DNA from: Clostridia bacterium
GTDB taxonomy: Bacteria; Bacillota; Clostridia; Christensenellales; Borkfalkiaceae
Reading direction: 5' to 3'
NCBI GenBank assembly: GCA_900770185.1
Contig: CAAGJM010000004.1
Location: 1 to 42,451 of the forward strand
Length of the DNA: 42,451 bases
Shown: piece by piece, positions 23,837 to 33,361 of the stretch
Numbering within the stretch: the first letter of the stretch is position 1
Layout of the letters: every line of letters starts with the position of its first letter
Made by a program: the position numbers and the translations under genes
The notes under the pieces: model-generated
What the model was told of the DNA's origin: nothing
What the model saw: the letters and a program-made list of their open reading frames with translations, nothing else
The model's database searches: none

Positions 23837-24916
23837 TTAAAACTCTACGTTCGGTCCGTACTTTTCAAGCAAATATCTTGCAAGCAAGGTGACGGGCGTT
23901 GCAACGAGCGAGAATACCAGACCCGCTGCCGAAGCGTAAGGATATTTCACGTAGTCGGGGTTTTCACCCAAAACGAGAATAAAGAAGTGATATCCGAGCG
24001 TTCTTGCCACGGGGAAAGCGTCTGCGCCGTAGAAGTTATAAAGCGCAAGTTGGTTCGAGAATATACCCGCAACGCCGGTAACTAAGAATATGGTTATCGT
24101 CGAGAATATCATCGGCAAACAAACGTACCAGAATTCCGCCCATAAACTTATGCCTTCGAGTTCGCCGTACTCGATAATCGAGTCGGGTATACGGCTCATC
24201 GCGCCCGAATATAATATCAACGCGCTTCCGAAGCCTGCCCACAGCGAGTAGAAAAGCATCGTTCCGAAGGCTTTATGTTCGCCAAGCAGGAATACGTCGT
24301 GCAAGCCGAACCATTTTTCAAGCACGAAGGGGACGGCGTCGCGAACGAAAAGCTCGAACATCATCGACATAACTATGCTTGAAAGTATTTGCGGAAGGAA
24401 CAAAACTATCTGGAAGAACCCCGAACACGGCACTTTTTTATAGATTACGTACGCAAAGGTTAAGTTCAGCGGGAAACCGATTACCAAACCCACGCCGTAA
24501 GATATAAAAGAGTTCCTTACGCAGTAAATCATATTCGTGTCCGTGAACAAATCTCTGAAAACGTTTTTAAAGTTTATGAACAGATTGTCCGCGAAGAAGA
24601 ACTTCGACTTCATCAAGTCGTAAGTTTGCAGCGACAGTATTACCGAGTTAAAGTTTACCACAACGTAGAAAATCAAAAACTGCAAAAACGGATATAAAAC
24701 GAGCAGGTGCGCGAATATAAACGCGCTTCTGTTGCCGCTTTTCATCGACTTTTGTCTCGTTCCTAACTTTTTCCTGAAAAAGGCGTGAATACCGGAAGAG
24801 ATATTATAAAAGAACCATTTTACTTCCCGCCACACGCGTTCGGCTTTTTCTTTTAATTTTTCAAGCGGACTTTTTTTGACTACGCCCGCCGTAAGTATTT
24901 TTTCGTTTTTAGACAT
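23837..24916 (-). CDS. Carbohydrate ABC transporter permease, MalF type
   Basis: A 359-residue permease. I start it at MSKNEKILTAGVV, because AGGGGAAAT directly precedes that ATG; the frame is open for 32 more codons upstream but those lack a ribosome binding site and overlap a stem-loop. Residues 1-70 are a basic cytoplasmic N-terminal extension, followed by six membrane helices. The EAA-type loop reads ELEGISLWAEFWYVCLPM. It pairs with the MalG-type permease to form the transmembrane channel for a sugar delivered by the binding protein encoded just upstream. Confidence 0.92.
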   Translation of the reverse strand: MSKNEKILTAGVVKKSPLEKLKEKAERVWREVKWFFYNISSGIHAFFRKKLGTRQKSMKSGNRSAFIFAHLLVLYPFLQFLIFYVVVNFNSVILSLQTYDLMKSKFFFADNLFINFKNVFRDLFTDTNMIYCVRNSFISYGVGLVIGFPLNLTFAYVIYKKVPCSGFFQIVLFLPQILSSIVMSMMFELFVRDAVPFVLEKWFGLHDVFLLGEHKAFGTMLFYSLWAGFGSALILYSGAMSRIPDSIIEYGELEGISLWAEFWYVCLPMIFSTITIFLVTGVAGIFSNQLALYNFYGADAFPVARTLGYHFFILVLGENPDYVKYPYASAAGLVFSLVATPVTLLARYLLEKYGPNVEF

Positions 24917-24991
24917 ATTTCCCCTGGTCTGTAAGCAACCGACCGGTTTTAGCGGTTTTACGCAAATTCGTTCGGTTAATATGTTCCGCAA

Positions 24992-25010
24992 GCGGGCAAA
25001 GACTGCCCGC
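24992..25010 (-). other. Stem-loop between binding-protein and permease genes
   Basis: GCGGGCA (24992-24998) pairs with TGCCCGC (25004-25010), and pairing continues outward after one mismatch (GCA/TGC). No T run follows, so this is not a terminator. Such hairpins after binding-protein genes commonly protect the upstream mRNA and raise binding-protein levels over permease levels. Confidence 0.6.
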
Positions 25011-25035
25011 ATGCAGAGAGTATCAAATCTGCCGC

Positions 25036-26838
25036 TTACTGGTTAAGAAGCGTTTTATAAGTGGTGTCCCAACTGTTTTTGAGCGCGTCGTAAATATCCT
25101 GCTGATATTGAAGCGCGGTAAGGTCATCGTGGTTGTAGAAGGCTTGTAAGGGTTCGGCGTAATTGTTGTGCTGGAAGCCGAGTTTGCTTAAGATGGTTTC
25201 GCCCGAACCGAAAGAAATTTTACCGGTGCCGCGGGTGTAAACAAGGTCGGTCGTGCCGTTCATAACGCCTTTATATAAATCCCAGTTGGCTTTTTTGTAG
25301 TAAGACATATTTTTGTACAAATCGCTCGTTTCGTCGATAGTGTACTTGAACGGACGGGTTGCGCCCGAAATTGCGGTGTAGTAACCGAGGTTATAGTTGT
25401 TGGTGGTGTACGCAAGGAAAAGTTTAGCCGCGCGCGCCACGCCTGCGGTCGCTTTCTTAGCGATTATCGCGTAAGAGTAAGCTTGAATACTGTAAAGTAT
25501 CTTCTGCGGGTTTTCGCTTACCGCTCTGTCGTCGTATTCGTCCATAATGGGGAAGGTCATAACGCCGTATCTTCTGTTGGGGAAGCCAAGAGATTCCATT
25601 TCGGTTATCTTAGCCTGCGCTTCGTGTTCCCACCAGTTACCTTCGATTAAAATCGCCTGTCTTTGACCTGCATCTTCGTCGCAGGAGCCTACGAAGTGAG
25701 CCTGCGTGTCGGTATGGGAGCCGCCGTTGAACGCGTCGCCTTTACGGAACCAGCCGCCGAGCGTATCGGAGCCGTGAACCATCCAGTGGCAGAATTCCAA
25801 AGTTTTAAGTCTGCCGCGCTGGTTAGCTACTTTATAACCGGTATCGTAGTTTATAAGGGTTCCTTCACTGTCCGTTACGCCGCCGGGAGCATAATCGCCG
25901 CCGAAGGTAAGGTTAAGCATAAAGTCTTTCGCGCCTTCGTAGTTTGCATACATCTGAACTAAAAATTCTCTTACGTAAACTGCGTTTGCGCCCGAATAGG
26001 TAAAGGGTATGCAGCCTTCGCCCGCGATTTTATCGATCATAACCTTGAAGTCCTGGAAGTCGTACGGAAGACCGTCGTCGAAAGTCCCCTTAACGCCGTC
26101 CTGTCCCAAGGATTTTTCGGCTTCGCCGTCAAGGCCGCCCGTCCACCACGCGCTGTCATCAGCGGTGGTCTTAGCGTTTACTTTGATTTTACCGCTTACG
26201 GAATCGGTTTTGCCCTCTTCGTAAGCCCTCGTGAAGTAGAATTTTCTTTCTTCCCAAAGGTTAACGTCGTAAATCATGGAGTTTGTAGATACGTAAACGG
26301 GAACGCCGTAATATTTTTTGTTCGTATCGGGATCGAGTTGCAAGGTGAAGTTTTTAATCTCTTCGTTTGCAAACTTTCCTTCGATGGTCGCCGTATCGCC
26401 GAACTCGGAGCCGTAAACTTTGCTTGCAAGCGGGTCGAAGTCGTAAGTGTTTTTAACGACGTCGTCAACGTCCATAATGGTGTCGTTGTTGATGAAGCTG
26501 CGAAGGTTGGGGTTGATATAGTACATATCTTCCTGGTTAGTCGCGATTTTTGCAAGAACCGCGGATTCGCCGTACTGGTCTTTTTTAGGAAGAACGTGAA
26601 CCTTTACGCCCGTCTTGCCGTCTTCAAAAGAAACGTCTTTAAAAATCGTTTCGAAACGCTTACCCATATCGTCCCACGAATCGGTACCGAAACCGCCGTT
26701 GAATACGCCCACGTATAAGTGTGTAACGGTCGGATCGTCCGCTTCCTGCTGAGTAAATCCGCACGCCGCCAAAGCGGACACGGATAAACCGAGCGTTGCG
26801 GCAAGCGCTAAGCTTACCAATTTTTTCTTCATTTTCAT
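25036..26838 (-). CDS. Extracellular solute-binding lipoprotein of a sugar ABC transporter
   Basis: A 600-residue lipoprotein: signal peptide with lipobox ALAAC (Cys26), then a family 1-type binding-protein fold (YVGVFNGGFGTDSWDDMGKRFE near the N-terminus, AILIEGNWWEHEAQ and FPIMDEYDD in the second half). It is larger than typical sugar-binding proteins (about 420-450), which is often seen in those that bind long oligosaccharides. The first of two nearby ATG codons is used, as GGAG lies 8 bases before it. The gene starts 3 bases after the stop of the upstream surface-protein gene, with its ribosome binding site inside that gene. Confidence 0.9.
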   Translation of the reverse strand: MKMKKKLVSLALAATLGLSVSALAACGFTQQEADDPTVTHLYVGVFNGGFGTDSWDDMGKRFETIFKDVSFEDGKTGVKVHVLPKKDQYGESAVLAKIATNQEDMYYINPNLRSFINNDTIMDVDDVVKNTYDFDPLASKVYGSEFGDTATIEGKFANEEIKNFTLQLDPDTNKKYYGVPVYVSTNSMIYDVNLWEERKFYFTRAYEEGKTDSVSGKIKVNAKTTADDSAWWTGGLDGEAEKSLGQDGVKGTFDDGLPYDFQDFKVMIDKIAGEGCIPFTYSGANAVYVREFLVQMYANYEGAKDFMLNLTFGGDYAPGGVTDSEGTLINYDTGYKVANQRGRLKTLEFCHWMVHGSDTLGGWFRKGDAFNGGSHTDTQAHFVGSCDEDAGQRQAILIEGNWWEHEAQAKITEMESLGFPNRRYGVMTFPIMDEYDDRAVSENPQKILYSIQAYSYAIIAKKATAGVARAAKLFLAYTTNNYNLGYYTAISGATRPFKYTIDETSDLYKNMSYYKKANWDLYKGVMNGTTDLVYTRGTGKISFGSGETILSKLGFQHNNYAEPLQAFYNHDDLTALQYQQDIYDALKNSWDTTYKTLLNQ

Positions 26839-26841
26839 CTT

Positions 26842-29800
26842 TTATTCTCCTTTATCTTGCTTTTTTACAAGTTTGTTTTTTTTAAGAAGCACGAACGCTA
26901 CCGCACCGCCCGCCGCCAAAACGCCGAACACTATCGCGAACACTAAGCCGAAGCGGTTCATAAAGTTAGCAAATCCGCCGACTTTATCCTGTTCGACCGT
27001 TATTACGTATTCGTAAACGGAAACGTTGTCGTTTACGTCGGTCGCGGTGATTTTTACGACGTATTCGCCCGCCGATATCGGGGTGAACTTGCCGCCGTAA
27101 ACGTTTATGATGTTGCCGTTAAGCGTAACGTCGGTTACAAGCGATTTGATGCCCGCGTTGTCGTTTGCCGTCGCTTCAACGACGGTTATTTCTCTTCCGA
27201 CGACGGTCTTTTTATAAATATCGCCTTTAATGACTATTACGGGTTTCGTTTTATCGACTATTTCGACTTTGACGTCGATTTCGCCCGCGGTTTGTCCGCC
27301 GACGGTTGCGACGTGTTTAATAGTATAAACGCCTGCGCCGGTAAAGTTTTTAACTTCGCCGACCCCCGCCGTCCACACTTCTTCGCCGTTCTCGTCAAAC
27401 GCTTTAACCGTTTTGTTTGCGTTTGCGGGGGTGCCGTAGAAGTCCGTCACGGTGAAGTCCGCCACTTTAAATGAAGTTGCGGTGTCTTTAACGCCGTATT
27501 CGCTTAAAAGTTTTACGGTGTAGAAGTTTTCGGACACGTCAACGACGTATACGAGGACCGCTTCAAGGTTATCCCGTTGAACGCCGCCCGTAAGCGTAAC
27601 GCTGTCCTTAGCGGTAAAGCGGAAAATATATTCGCCCGCGGCTTTAACGGTGTACTTGAAGTTTTGCGGGTCGTAGGTAACCGCTTCGTCTTTTTGTCCG
27701 TCCGGTTTAAAGACGGTAAGTTTAACGTCGTTCGTTAAGTCGTACTTTTCGCCGACGTTATCGTAAGCGACGATATTTTCGAAGATAAGTTCGCTTCCCT
27801 TAATCGCCGTAAAGTAAACGGTGTCTTTTGTTTTGGTCTTTTCTTTATCGACCTTCGCGCCGTAAACGTAGCTTTCGGTAGCGGGGGATATTACGGGAGC
27901 AACGCAGTCTATAACGTTTACTTCCCTTATAACGCTTTTTGTGAAAACGGGGTCTGAATTATCAAACGCGTATTTAATAGCGTATTTGCCGAAAACCGCC
28001 TTATTTAAGTTCTTTCTTTCCGAAAGATAGTCTTCAAAACTCAATTCGGAAGTCAAAGTGTAAACTTCGTTCGCTCCGTCGGTTATGGTGATAACCGGGG
28101 TCGCAAAGTTCGCACCCGCTAAAATATCGTAGCAGTAAACGTCGCGCGCGCTGACGGTTAAGCTTCCTTCAAGTCCGTAGTAGTACGGTTCCGCTTCACC
28201 TTCGACGCCGTTTAAAAGGCAAGCGTAACTGCGGTTATCCGCGTTATAGTCGAAGTCAACGTTCTGAACGGCGGTTCTGCCTAAAACGTCGGTAAAGCTG
28301 TATTTAACCCTGTACTTTCCTAAGCCGTAAGACGCGGGATCGGAAAGAGACAACTGTTTTAAGTTTACGGCGTCGCCGATATTAAGCGTTTTTAAAACGG
28401 TGTTATAATCGGTGCCGTCGTGTTTTAAAAGGGTAACGTCTATATCGGGTAACACCGCGCCGTCGCGATATATAGAAGATTCCGCTTCCGCCGCTATAAC
28501 GTAGTCCGCGACGAATGTTTCCGCCGTGGAAGCGGGGCGGGTGACGCCAGTTATCGCGGGGGCTTTAAGCGTTTCCGAAACGGTTATGCGGGTTGCCTGC
28601 TGGTATCCGCCGTATTTATAAACTAAACCGTATTGGCGCGCTTCGTCGGGGGTGAATTTTCCGTCCGCAACGGTCATGTCCGTCTTGGTTTCGCCGCCGT
28701 CCGCGGCAGGCGTTATTTTTATTGCGAAAAGATTTTCGCCGCAATCGGTCGCTTTTTTGGTGACGGTGGTAAAACTTTCGGAATATTTGCCGCTTGCAAC
28801 GTTGGTCTTTCTTTCAACGAAGTCAAAGTCGGGCATAACGAAGTCTAAACCCATAACGCCGTCGTAATCGGCCTTTATGTTGACGTGATTGAAAGTATCT
28901 TTTTCGGCGACGTTAAAAAGCATTATCTGCGCCGAAGTCGAACCGCCCGAGAACGCGTTGATATACATTCTCACTTTAACTTTCGTATCCGCGCCGAATC
29001 CGGGGAACTTAATGCCGTTATCGACCGATCCTTTCGAGGTCGCAAAGCCTTTTTTAACGGCGTCTTCGTCGGAAAGGTCAGGATACGCGTCTTTATAGTT
29101 ACGCGAATCGCTGAACGCGCGGATTTTTTGGTACTGCGAATCTTTAACCGTATCGGCAACCGCATAAGAATAGACATACGCGCCGTTTGCGTCCGTTCTG
29201 TTTTCTTCGAAATATCTGAAAACGAAGGGGGTGCGAACGTCTTTCGACGAGCCTTGCGTGATGCAGGATATCCCTACGACTCCGCCGTCAAGCGCGCGCG
29301 GCGTGCCGGGGGCTTCGGAAACCGCCCCGTCGCGGCCGTTATAAGTCTTGCCGTCGTTTGCATAAGCATAATAGTTTTGTTCTTTTAACTCTTCGCCTTC
29401 GTAGTAACTCGATTTTGCGGTTAAATAAGCGGAAACTTCCGCCGTTCCGACTCCGTCGAGCTTTGACGCGAGCGCGGCGCTGTACCCCGCGCCCGAGTGA
29501 TATTTAAGGTAAACCTTTTTGGGGTTCTGTTTTTCGTTGCCGCCGTCGTCTACTTCGATTATCTCGCAGATAAGGCTTTCGAAGTCAACCTGACTTTTCG
29601 CCCACGTCGCTTCCGAAGGAACGGATATAAACGACGCAACGGTTTTAAGATCGCTTACTTTTACGGGGTCTTTAAGTTCAACGTAGTCCTTATCGCCCGA
29701 TTTGGCAAACGTAACCAACGTTCCGTAATCGGAACCTCTCCACAGTTTTGCGCCGGGCGCGTTGCCGTTCACGGTACGCGCAAGCATATATGCGGGAAGC

Positions 29801-29988
29801 TTCATATTCGTTTGAATTCTCGCCCCGCCCTCGGCCTTTAATATACCCGAAATGTCGGTGTTGGTCGTCCAGGTTTCTTCCGCTTTTACGGTTTTGGTGT
29901 TTTTAACGCCCATCGCGCCGAACGCCATTGAAAGCGAAAGAGCGCAAATTCCGATACATCCTAATATTTTATTGGTTTTTCTCATCAT
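26842..29988 (-). CDS. Giant membrane-anchored surface protein with Ig-like repeats
   Basis: A 1048-residue protein. A signal peptide (about 1-36) is followed by a beta-rich N-terminal region (about 40-400) of no family I recognise. Several Ig-like repeats follow (about 475-990; recurring Y-x-x-x-Y-x-F-x-D and Y-V-V-K-I-T-A-T-D-x-x-x-N motifs). A single membrane helix (about 1013-1035, LVFAIVFGVLAAGGAVAFVL) and a basic tail KKNKLVKKQDKGE complete it. This is a non-sortase anchor that leaves the bulk outside the cell. It is the second gene of the operon, upstream of the binding-protein gene, and probably helps capture the polymer. Confidence 0.78.
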   Translation of the reverse strand: MMRKTNKILGCIGICALSLSMAFGAMGVKNTKTVKAEETWTTNTDISGILKAEGGARIQTNMKLPAYMLARTVNGNAPGAKLWRGSDYGTLVTFAKSGDKDYVELKDPVKVSDLKTVASFISVPSEATWAKSQVDFESLICEIIEVDDGGNEKQNPKKVYLKYHSGAGYSAALASKLDGVGTAEVSAYLTAKSSYYEGEELKEQNYYAYANDGKTYNGRDGAVSEAPGTPRALDGGVVGISCITQGSSKDVRTPFVFRYFEENRTDANGAYVYSYAVADTVKDSQYQKIRAFSDSRNYKDAYPDLSDEDAVKKGFATSKGSVDNGIKFPGFGADTKVKVRMYINAFSGGSTSAQIMLFNVAEKDTFNHVNIKADYDGVMGLDFVMPDFDFVERKTNVASGKYSESFTTVTKKATDCGENLFAIKITPAADGGETKTDMTVADGKFTPDEARQYGLVYKYGGYQQATRITVSETLKAPAITGVTRPASTAETFVADYVIAAEAESSIYRDGAVLPDIDVTLLKHDGTDYNTVLKTLNIGDAVNLKQLSLSDPASYGLGKYRVKYSFTDVLGRTAVQNVDFDYNADNRSYACLLNGVEGEAEPYYYGLEGSLTVSARDVYCYDILAGANFATPVITITDGANEVYTLTSELSFEDYLSERKNLNKAVFGKYAIKYAFDNSDPVFTKSVIREVNVIDCVAPVISPATESYVYGAKVDKEKTKTKDTVYFTAIKGSELIFENIVAYDNVGEKYDLTNDVKLTVFKPDGQKDEAVTYDPQNFKYTVKAAGEYIFRFTAKDSVTLTGGVQRDNLEAVLVYVVDVSENFYTVKLLSEYGVKDTATSFKVADFTVTDFYGTPANANKTVKAFDENGEEVWTAGVGEVKNFTGAGVYTIKHVATVGGQTAGEIDVKVEIVDKTKPVIVIKGDIYKKTVVGREITVVEATANDNAGIKSLVTDVTLNGNIINVYGGKFTPISAGEYVVKITATDVNDNVSVYEYVITVEQDKVGGFANFMNRFGLVFAIVFGVLAAGGAVAFVLLKKNKLVKKQDKGE

Positions 29989-29997
29989 CGTTTCCCC

Positions 29998-32538
29998 TTA
30001 CTTTTCAATGCTTTCGTCAGCCGATTCGCCGCCCTGCGCTTCGTCTTCGCTTATCGGTACGGCTTTTTTCTTCGTCAAGTTAAGAATGATAAGCACCGCA
30101 AGCGCGACGGTTGCCGCTAAGCCCGCGATTGCGATTATCATCGTAACCAAACCTTTCGCGCTTATAAGGTTGAACGCTTTAACGTTCGTGTTGTCAAGAA
30201 CCTTCGCTTCCGATTTAACGGCGGAAACGTCGCCGCCGGTTACGGTGTTATCGTCGAGTTTTACGAACACGCCGTATAAAGTCGTATCGGCGGTGACGGC
30301 GGTTTCAAAGTCGAACGCCGCGGTACCCGCTTTATCGGTGAACCAGCCTTTAAGAAGGTATCCGTCTATCGAATATTTGGAGGCGGTTGCCTTTTTACCC
30401 TTTAAAATTTCCGCCGTTTCCACGACTTCCGCACCGTGCATAAACGTTACGGTCACAACGTCTTTACTGATATAAGCGTAAAGTTCAACGTCTTCGGCGG
30501 GGAGCTGCTCGCCTTTGGTAATTTTTTCGCCGTTATAGAACCAACCGCCGAATTTAAGTCCTTCCGCAACGGAGGGCGCGGCAAAGTCGATATCGCTGAG
30601 CATCGTGAAGGTACCGCTCGTCGCGTTTAAGGTAGCGACGCCCGCATACGCTTCGGGAAGTTTAAGGGTTGCTTTATATTGATTGAGAACGTTCTGCGCT
30701 TCTATGGTAACGGTCATTTCGGCATCTTCGCCCGCATAAGGCAAAACTTCGCTGCCGTTAAGAACCGTTTCGCCCATCTTCCAGCCCGCAAAAGTATACC
30801 CTTTTTCAGAGGGGTTAACTTCTGGGAAAGGTATCGCCGCGTTTTGTTTAACCACAGCCGTTTTAATCGTTTCGCCGAAAGACACGAAGTTTACGGTGTA
30901 GTAATTTCTCGCCGTGGCGACAATTTCGTTGTTTACGCCTATTTTGCCGGCTTCGGCAAGAGAAAGGAAGTCTATTTTAACCGTGCCGCCCCTGTTCGGT
31001 TTAAGAACCGTTTCGACCGCGGGGGTCACGTCTTTGTTTTTAAGAATAACGGTATCGAGATAGCCTTCCGCAGCGGTCGCTATAACCTTATAGTCGCCGT
31101 TTATCGTGAAGACGGTGTCTGCGGCGATTTCTTCCTGCGTATCCGCGTTTATAAATTTGTACGCGCCCGCGCCCGTAAGTTTAACGTCGGCAAAAAGTTT
31201 GCAGTCGATTTTTAAAAGGTGCTGCGCGCCGCTTTGTTCCTTATATATAAGCGCGTATTTGCCCACGCCCAAAGTTACCGTGTCGCCGACTTGTTTATCC
31301 GCTTCTACTTTCGTATAGTTTTTAGAAATGAATTCCGCTTTTAACACGGGGCCGGGAGTTGCGACCGTAGCCGCGCCTTCGAACACGTCAACCGTGCCGA
31401 CAAATGCCTTTTCACCGTCGCTTGCGAATTTAATTTCGGGTATTACGAATTCTTTGCCCGCTTTCGCCTCGTCCGCGCCGGCCGTCTTAACCGAGATGCT
31501 TTCAACCGTTTTGACGGGGTTGGTCGCCGCGGGATTGGTTAAATCGAGCCCCGCAAACGAAGTAAGTATTATACCCTGACCGACGCTTCCGACGTCGATA
31601 CGGAAACCTACGTAAACGGCTCCGTCCGCATTGGGTTTTAAGAAGTATTTCCCGACGACGCTTGAATCCGCATAGTTTTCTTCACTTGAAACGGCGGAGT
31701 TTACGGGAACGATCGAGTATTTATCGTTCGCTAAACCTAAAAATTTAACGAGTTTACCGTCGCCGTCCATTCCGTCGGCGCACATAGCGTTATCGCCGTA
31801 ATCGTAATAAATATTGAAAGGGGTAGCGGTATAACCGTTAAGGCTAAGGGGCTTTCTTTGCGCGCCCGAAACCATACCCACACCCGTTTTGTAAATTCCT
31901 TCGTAATGAAAGCCGTAAGCGTCGTTTTTATTCGCTTCGCTGTAAGTTCTTACCTGCGCGGCGGCGCAAGGGGTTACAGCGGAATCGCTGCCCGCGGAAC
32001 CTATCCATAAGTACGCCACGGTACCCGTCTGGGGAACGGCTTTATCGGAAATATAGGGCGCAAGCACCTTAATCGAACCGTCGCCGCCTGCGGCAATATG
32101 GTTTTTATTGTCCACGACAAAGCCGAGGAGTTTATCGCTGTAATCGAGTTTGGTCGCGTCTATAGCGATAGTCGAACACGGATAATAACTTAACGGGTAA
32201 CTGCTCGGGTTAGTGGCAACCGACGGCGCACCCTTTATGTTAAGCCTTATGCCGGAAACGGTGCCCGAAGAGCCGCCGTCCGCATTCTGAACGGCGTAAT
32301 CTTTAACGTATTCGATTTTAGTCACGCCCGAAGAACCGTTAAAACTCTCCATAACCGCTTTAATGTCGGCGGAAACTTCCGCTTCGCTTATTCCGACGTA
32401 ACCGAACATATCGTCAGAATCGGCGGCGAATGCGTCTGCACGCGCAAAAGTCCGTAAGGCAAGCGCCCCGGACACTGCAAGCGTGAGCGCAAGCGCGCCC
32501 ATTACGCATTTTCTGGTAGCTTTGAAAATCTTCATCAA
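29998..32538 (-). CDS. Giant membrane-anchored surface protein with InlB-type repeats
   Basis: An 846-residue protein and first gene of the seven-gene operon. After a signal peptide (about 1-38) it has an N-terminal domain (about 45-345) that shares blocks with the 803-residue protein at 33937-36348: FNIYYDYGDNAMCADGM and FAGLDLTNP. Later (about 545-765) come Listeria-Bacteroides (InlB B / Flg_new) repeats of the type Y-T-F-A-G-W-K, G-G-W-F-Y-N-G-E and L-K-G-W-F-T-D. A membrane helix (about 800-822) and a KKK-plus-acidic tail anchor it. It has a strong ribosome binding site (AGGAGG) and a long structured leader. It may bind glycan, but no ligand is known. Confidence 0.78.
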   Translation of the reverse strand: MMKIFKATRKCVMGALALTLAVSGALALRTFARADAFAADSDDMFGYVGISEAEVSADIKAVMESFNGSSGVTKIEYVKDYAVQNADGGSSGTVSGIRLNIKGAPSVATNPSSYPLSYYPCSTIAIDATKLDYSDKLLGFVVDNKNHIAAGGDGSIKVLAPYISDKAVPQTGTVAYLWIGSAGSDSAVTPCAAAQVRTYSEANKNDAYGFHYEGIYKTGVGMVSGAQRKPLSLNGYTATPFNIYYDYGDNAMCADGMDGDGKLVKFLGLANDKYSIVPVNSAVSSEENYADSSVVGKYFLKPNADGAVYVGFRIDVGSVGQGIILTSFAGLDLTNPAATNPVKTVESISVKTAGADEAKAGKEFVIPEIKFASDGEKAFVGTVDVFEGAATVATPGPVLKAEFISKNYTKVEADKQVGDTVTLGVGKYALIYKEQSGAQHLLKIDCKLFADVKLTGAGAYKFINADTQEEIAADTVFTINGDYKVIATAAEGYLDTVILKNKDVTPAVETVLKPNRGGTVKIDFLSLAEAGKIGVNNEIVATARNYYTVNFVSFGETIKTAVVKQNAAIPFPEVNPSEKGYTFAGWKMGETVLNGSEVLPYAGEDAEMTVTIEAQNVLNQYKATLKLPEAYAGVATLNATSGTFTMLSDIDFAAPSVAEGLKFGGWFYNGEKITKGEQLPAEDVELYAYISKDVVTVTFMHGAEVVETAEILKGKKATASKYSIDGYLLKGWFTDKAGTAAFDFETAVTADTTLYGVFVKLDDNTVTGGDVSAVKSEAKVLDNTNVKAFNLISAKGLVTMIIAIAGLAATVALAVLIILNLTKKKAVPISEDEAQGGESADESIEK

Positions 32539-32780
32539 ATCCTCCTTTTAATCGCTTTCGGCGATCAGCCGCGCTTTACCCCTTTGCGCGGCTTGAGTTA
32601 TCGGCTTTCACGCGCACGTTTCCGCGCAAATTCGGACTTTTAACGATACGGCGGGCAAACTTCGTTTGCACGCCCCGCGTTTTACAAAAAAACGCGGCAA
32701 AATTCGCATATTTCACCGAATTTTCAGCCGATTTTCGGGGTCGTATCGCCGACAAGCCGGCTTTACCCCATGTTGTATTA
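32539..32780 (-). promoter_or_regulatory. Long structured 5' leader of the surface/ABC operon
   Basis: A likely -10 box TATAAT (minus strand, about 32784-32789) would give a leader of roughly 230 bases. Stem-loops visible on the minus strand include a CCGCGTTTT/AAAACGCGG hairpin (about 32674-32696), GCAAAC/GTTTGC (about 32653-32668) and AGCCGCGC/GCGCGGCT (about 32569-32594) just before the ribosome binding site. This may be a regulatory leader (attenuator or riboregulator). No known riboswitch consensus is recognised, and the -35 box is weak. Confidence 0.4.
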
Positions 32781-32945
32781 CAATTATAACAAATAAATTT
32801 TTATGGAAAATAGGCTTTTTATATTTTTCACAATAACATATTTTATTTTGTTATATTTTTTTAAATTTAATTTATATAACAAACGATACTTTGTTTTTAT
32901 TTTAAAAAAATGTGAAATTTTTCAGGTAATATAACATATAAATTT
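32781..32945. promoter_or_regulatory. AT-rich island with repeated TATAACA sites
   Basis: A 165-base stretch of very low GC. TATAACAA occurs at 32785-32792 and 32875-32882, its complement TTGTTATA at 32848-32855 (so 32848-32882 is an inverted repeat), and TATAACA at 32930-32936. These could be operator sites for the surface operon. The same octamer recurs upstream of the 37220 gene. Confidence 0.35.
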
Positions 32946-33051
32946 AGGAAAACGCGAAGTTGTTGAACGGCTGTCACTCTAATCGCGCTTATTTATAGCT
33001 TGCGTAAATTTTTACTATAATATATAAGTGATTAGCGACAATCGTCGGCTG

Positions 33052-33320
33052 TTTTTGTAAGCCGCCCGCGTTTAGCACCCGCGTTCGTTTCCACGAGACC
33101 TTTCACTTCGTTCAAGGTGACAATACTTTCTGTCATTCTGAGCCGCAGGCGAAGAATCTCCGCGTAAGCGCGCTAAATTTTACGCAACACCCCTGCCCCA
33201 CTTGTTAAAGGGGGGAAAGCCGACACAATTTTGTGGCGGCAGGGGGGATTGGCGAGTTCTAAACAAAAAATCAGCACTCGTCATGTTGAGCGGAGCGTAA
33301 GCGCAGTCGAAACATCTAGC
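33052..33320. repeat. Dispersed intergenic repeats
   Basis: 33052-33130 is a copy of the repeat with GTTTCCACGAGA and TCAAGGTGACA; 33131-33174 is a TGTCATTCTGAGC/GAAGAATC copy; 33187-33252 is a CCCTGCCCC...GGGGGGATT repeat; 33279-33320 is a CATGTTGAGC...GTCGAAACATC copy. No gene is seen here; open frames read through the repeats only by chance. Confidence 0.75.
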
Positions 33321-33361
33321 CGTTAGGCGCAAATTATATATAAAATGCGGCGTGCCGCCTT

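Noticed and set aside
23837..25012. Longer start for the MalF-type permease at 25012
   Set aside because: The extra 32 codons lack a ribosome binding site, overlap a stem-loop and encode a peptide unlike permease N-termini; the ATG at 24916 has AGGGGAAAT directly upstream.
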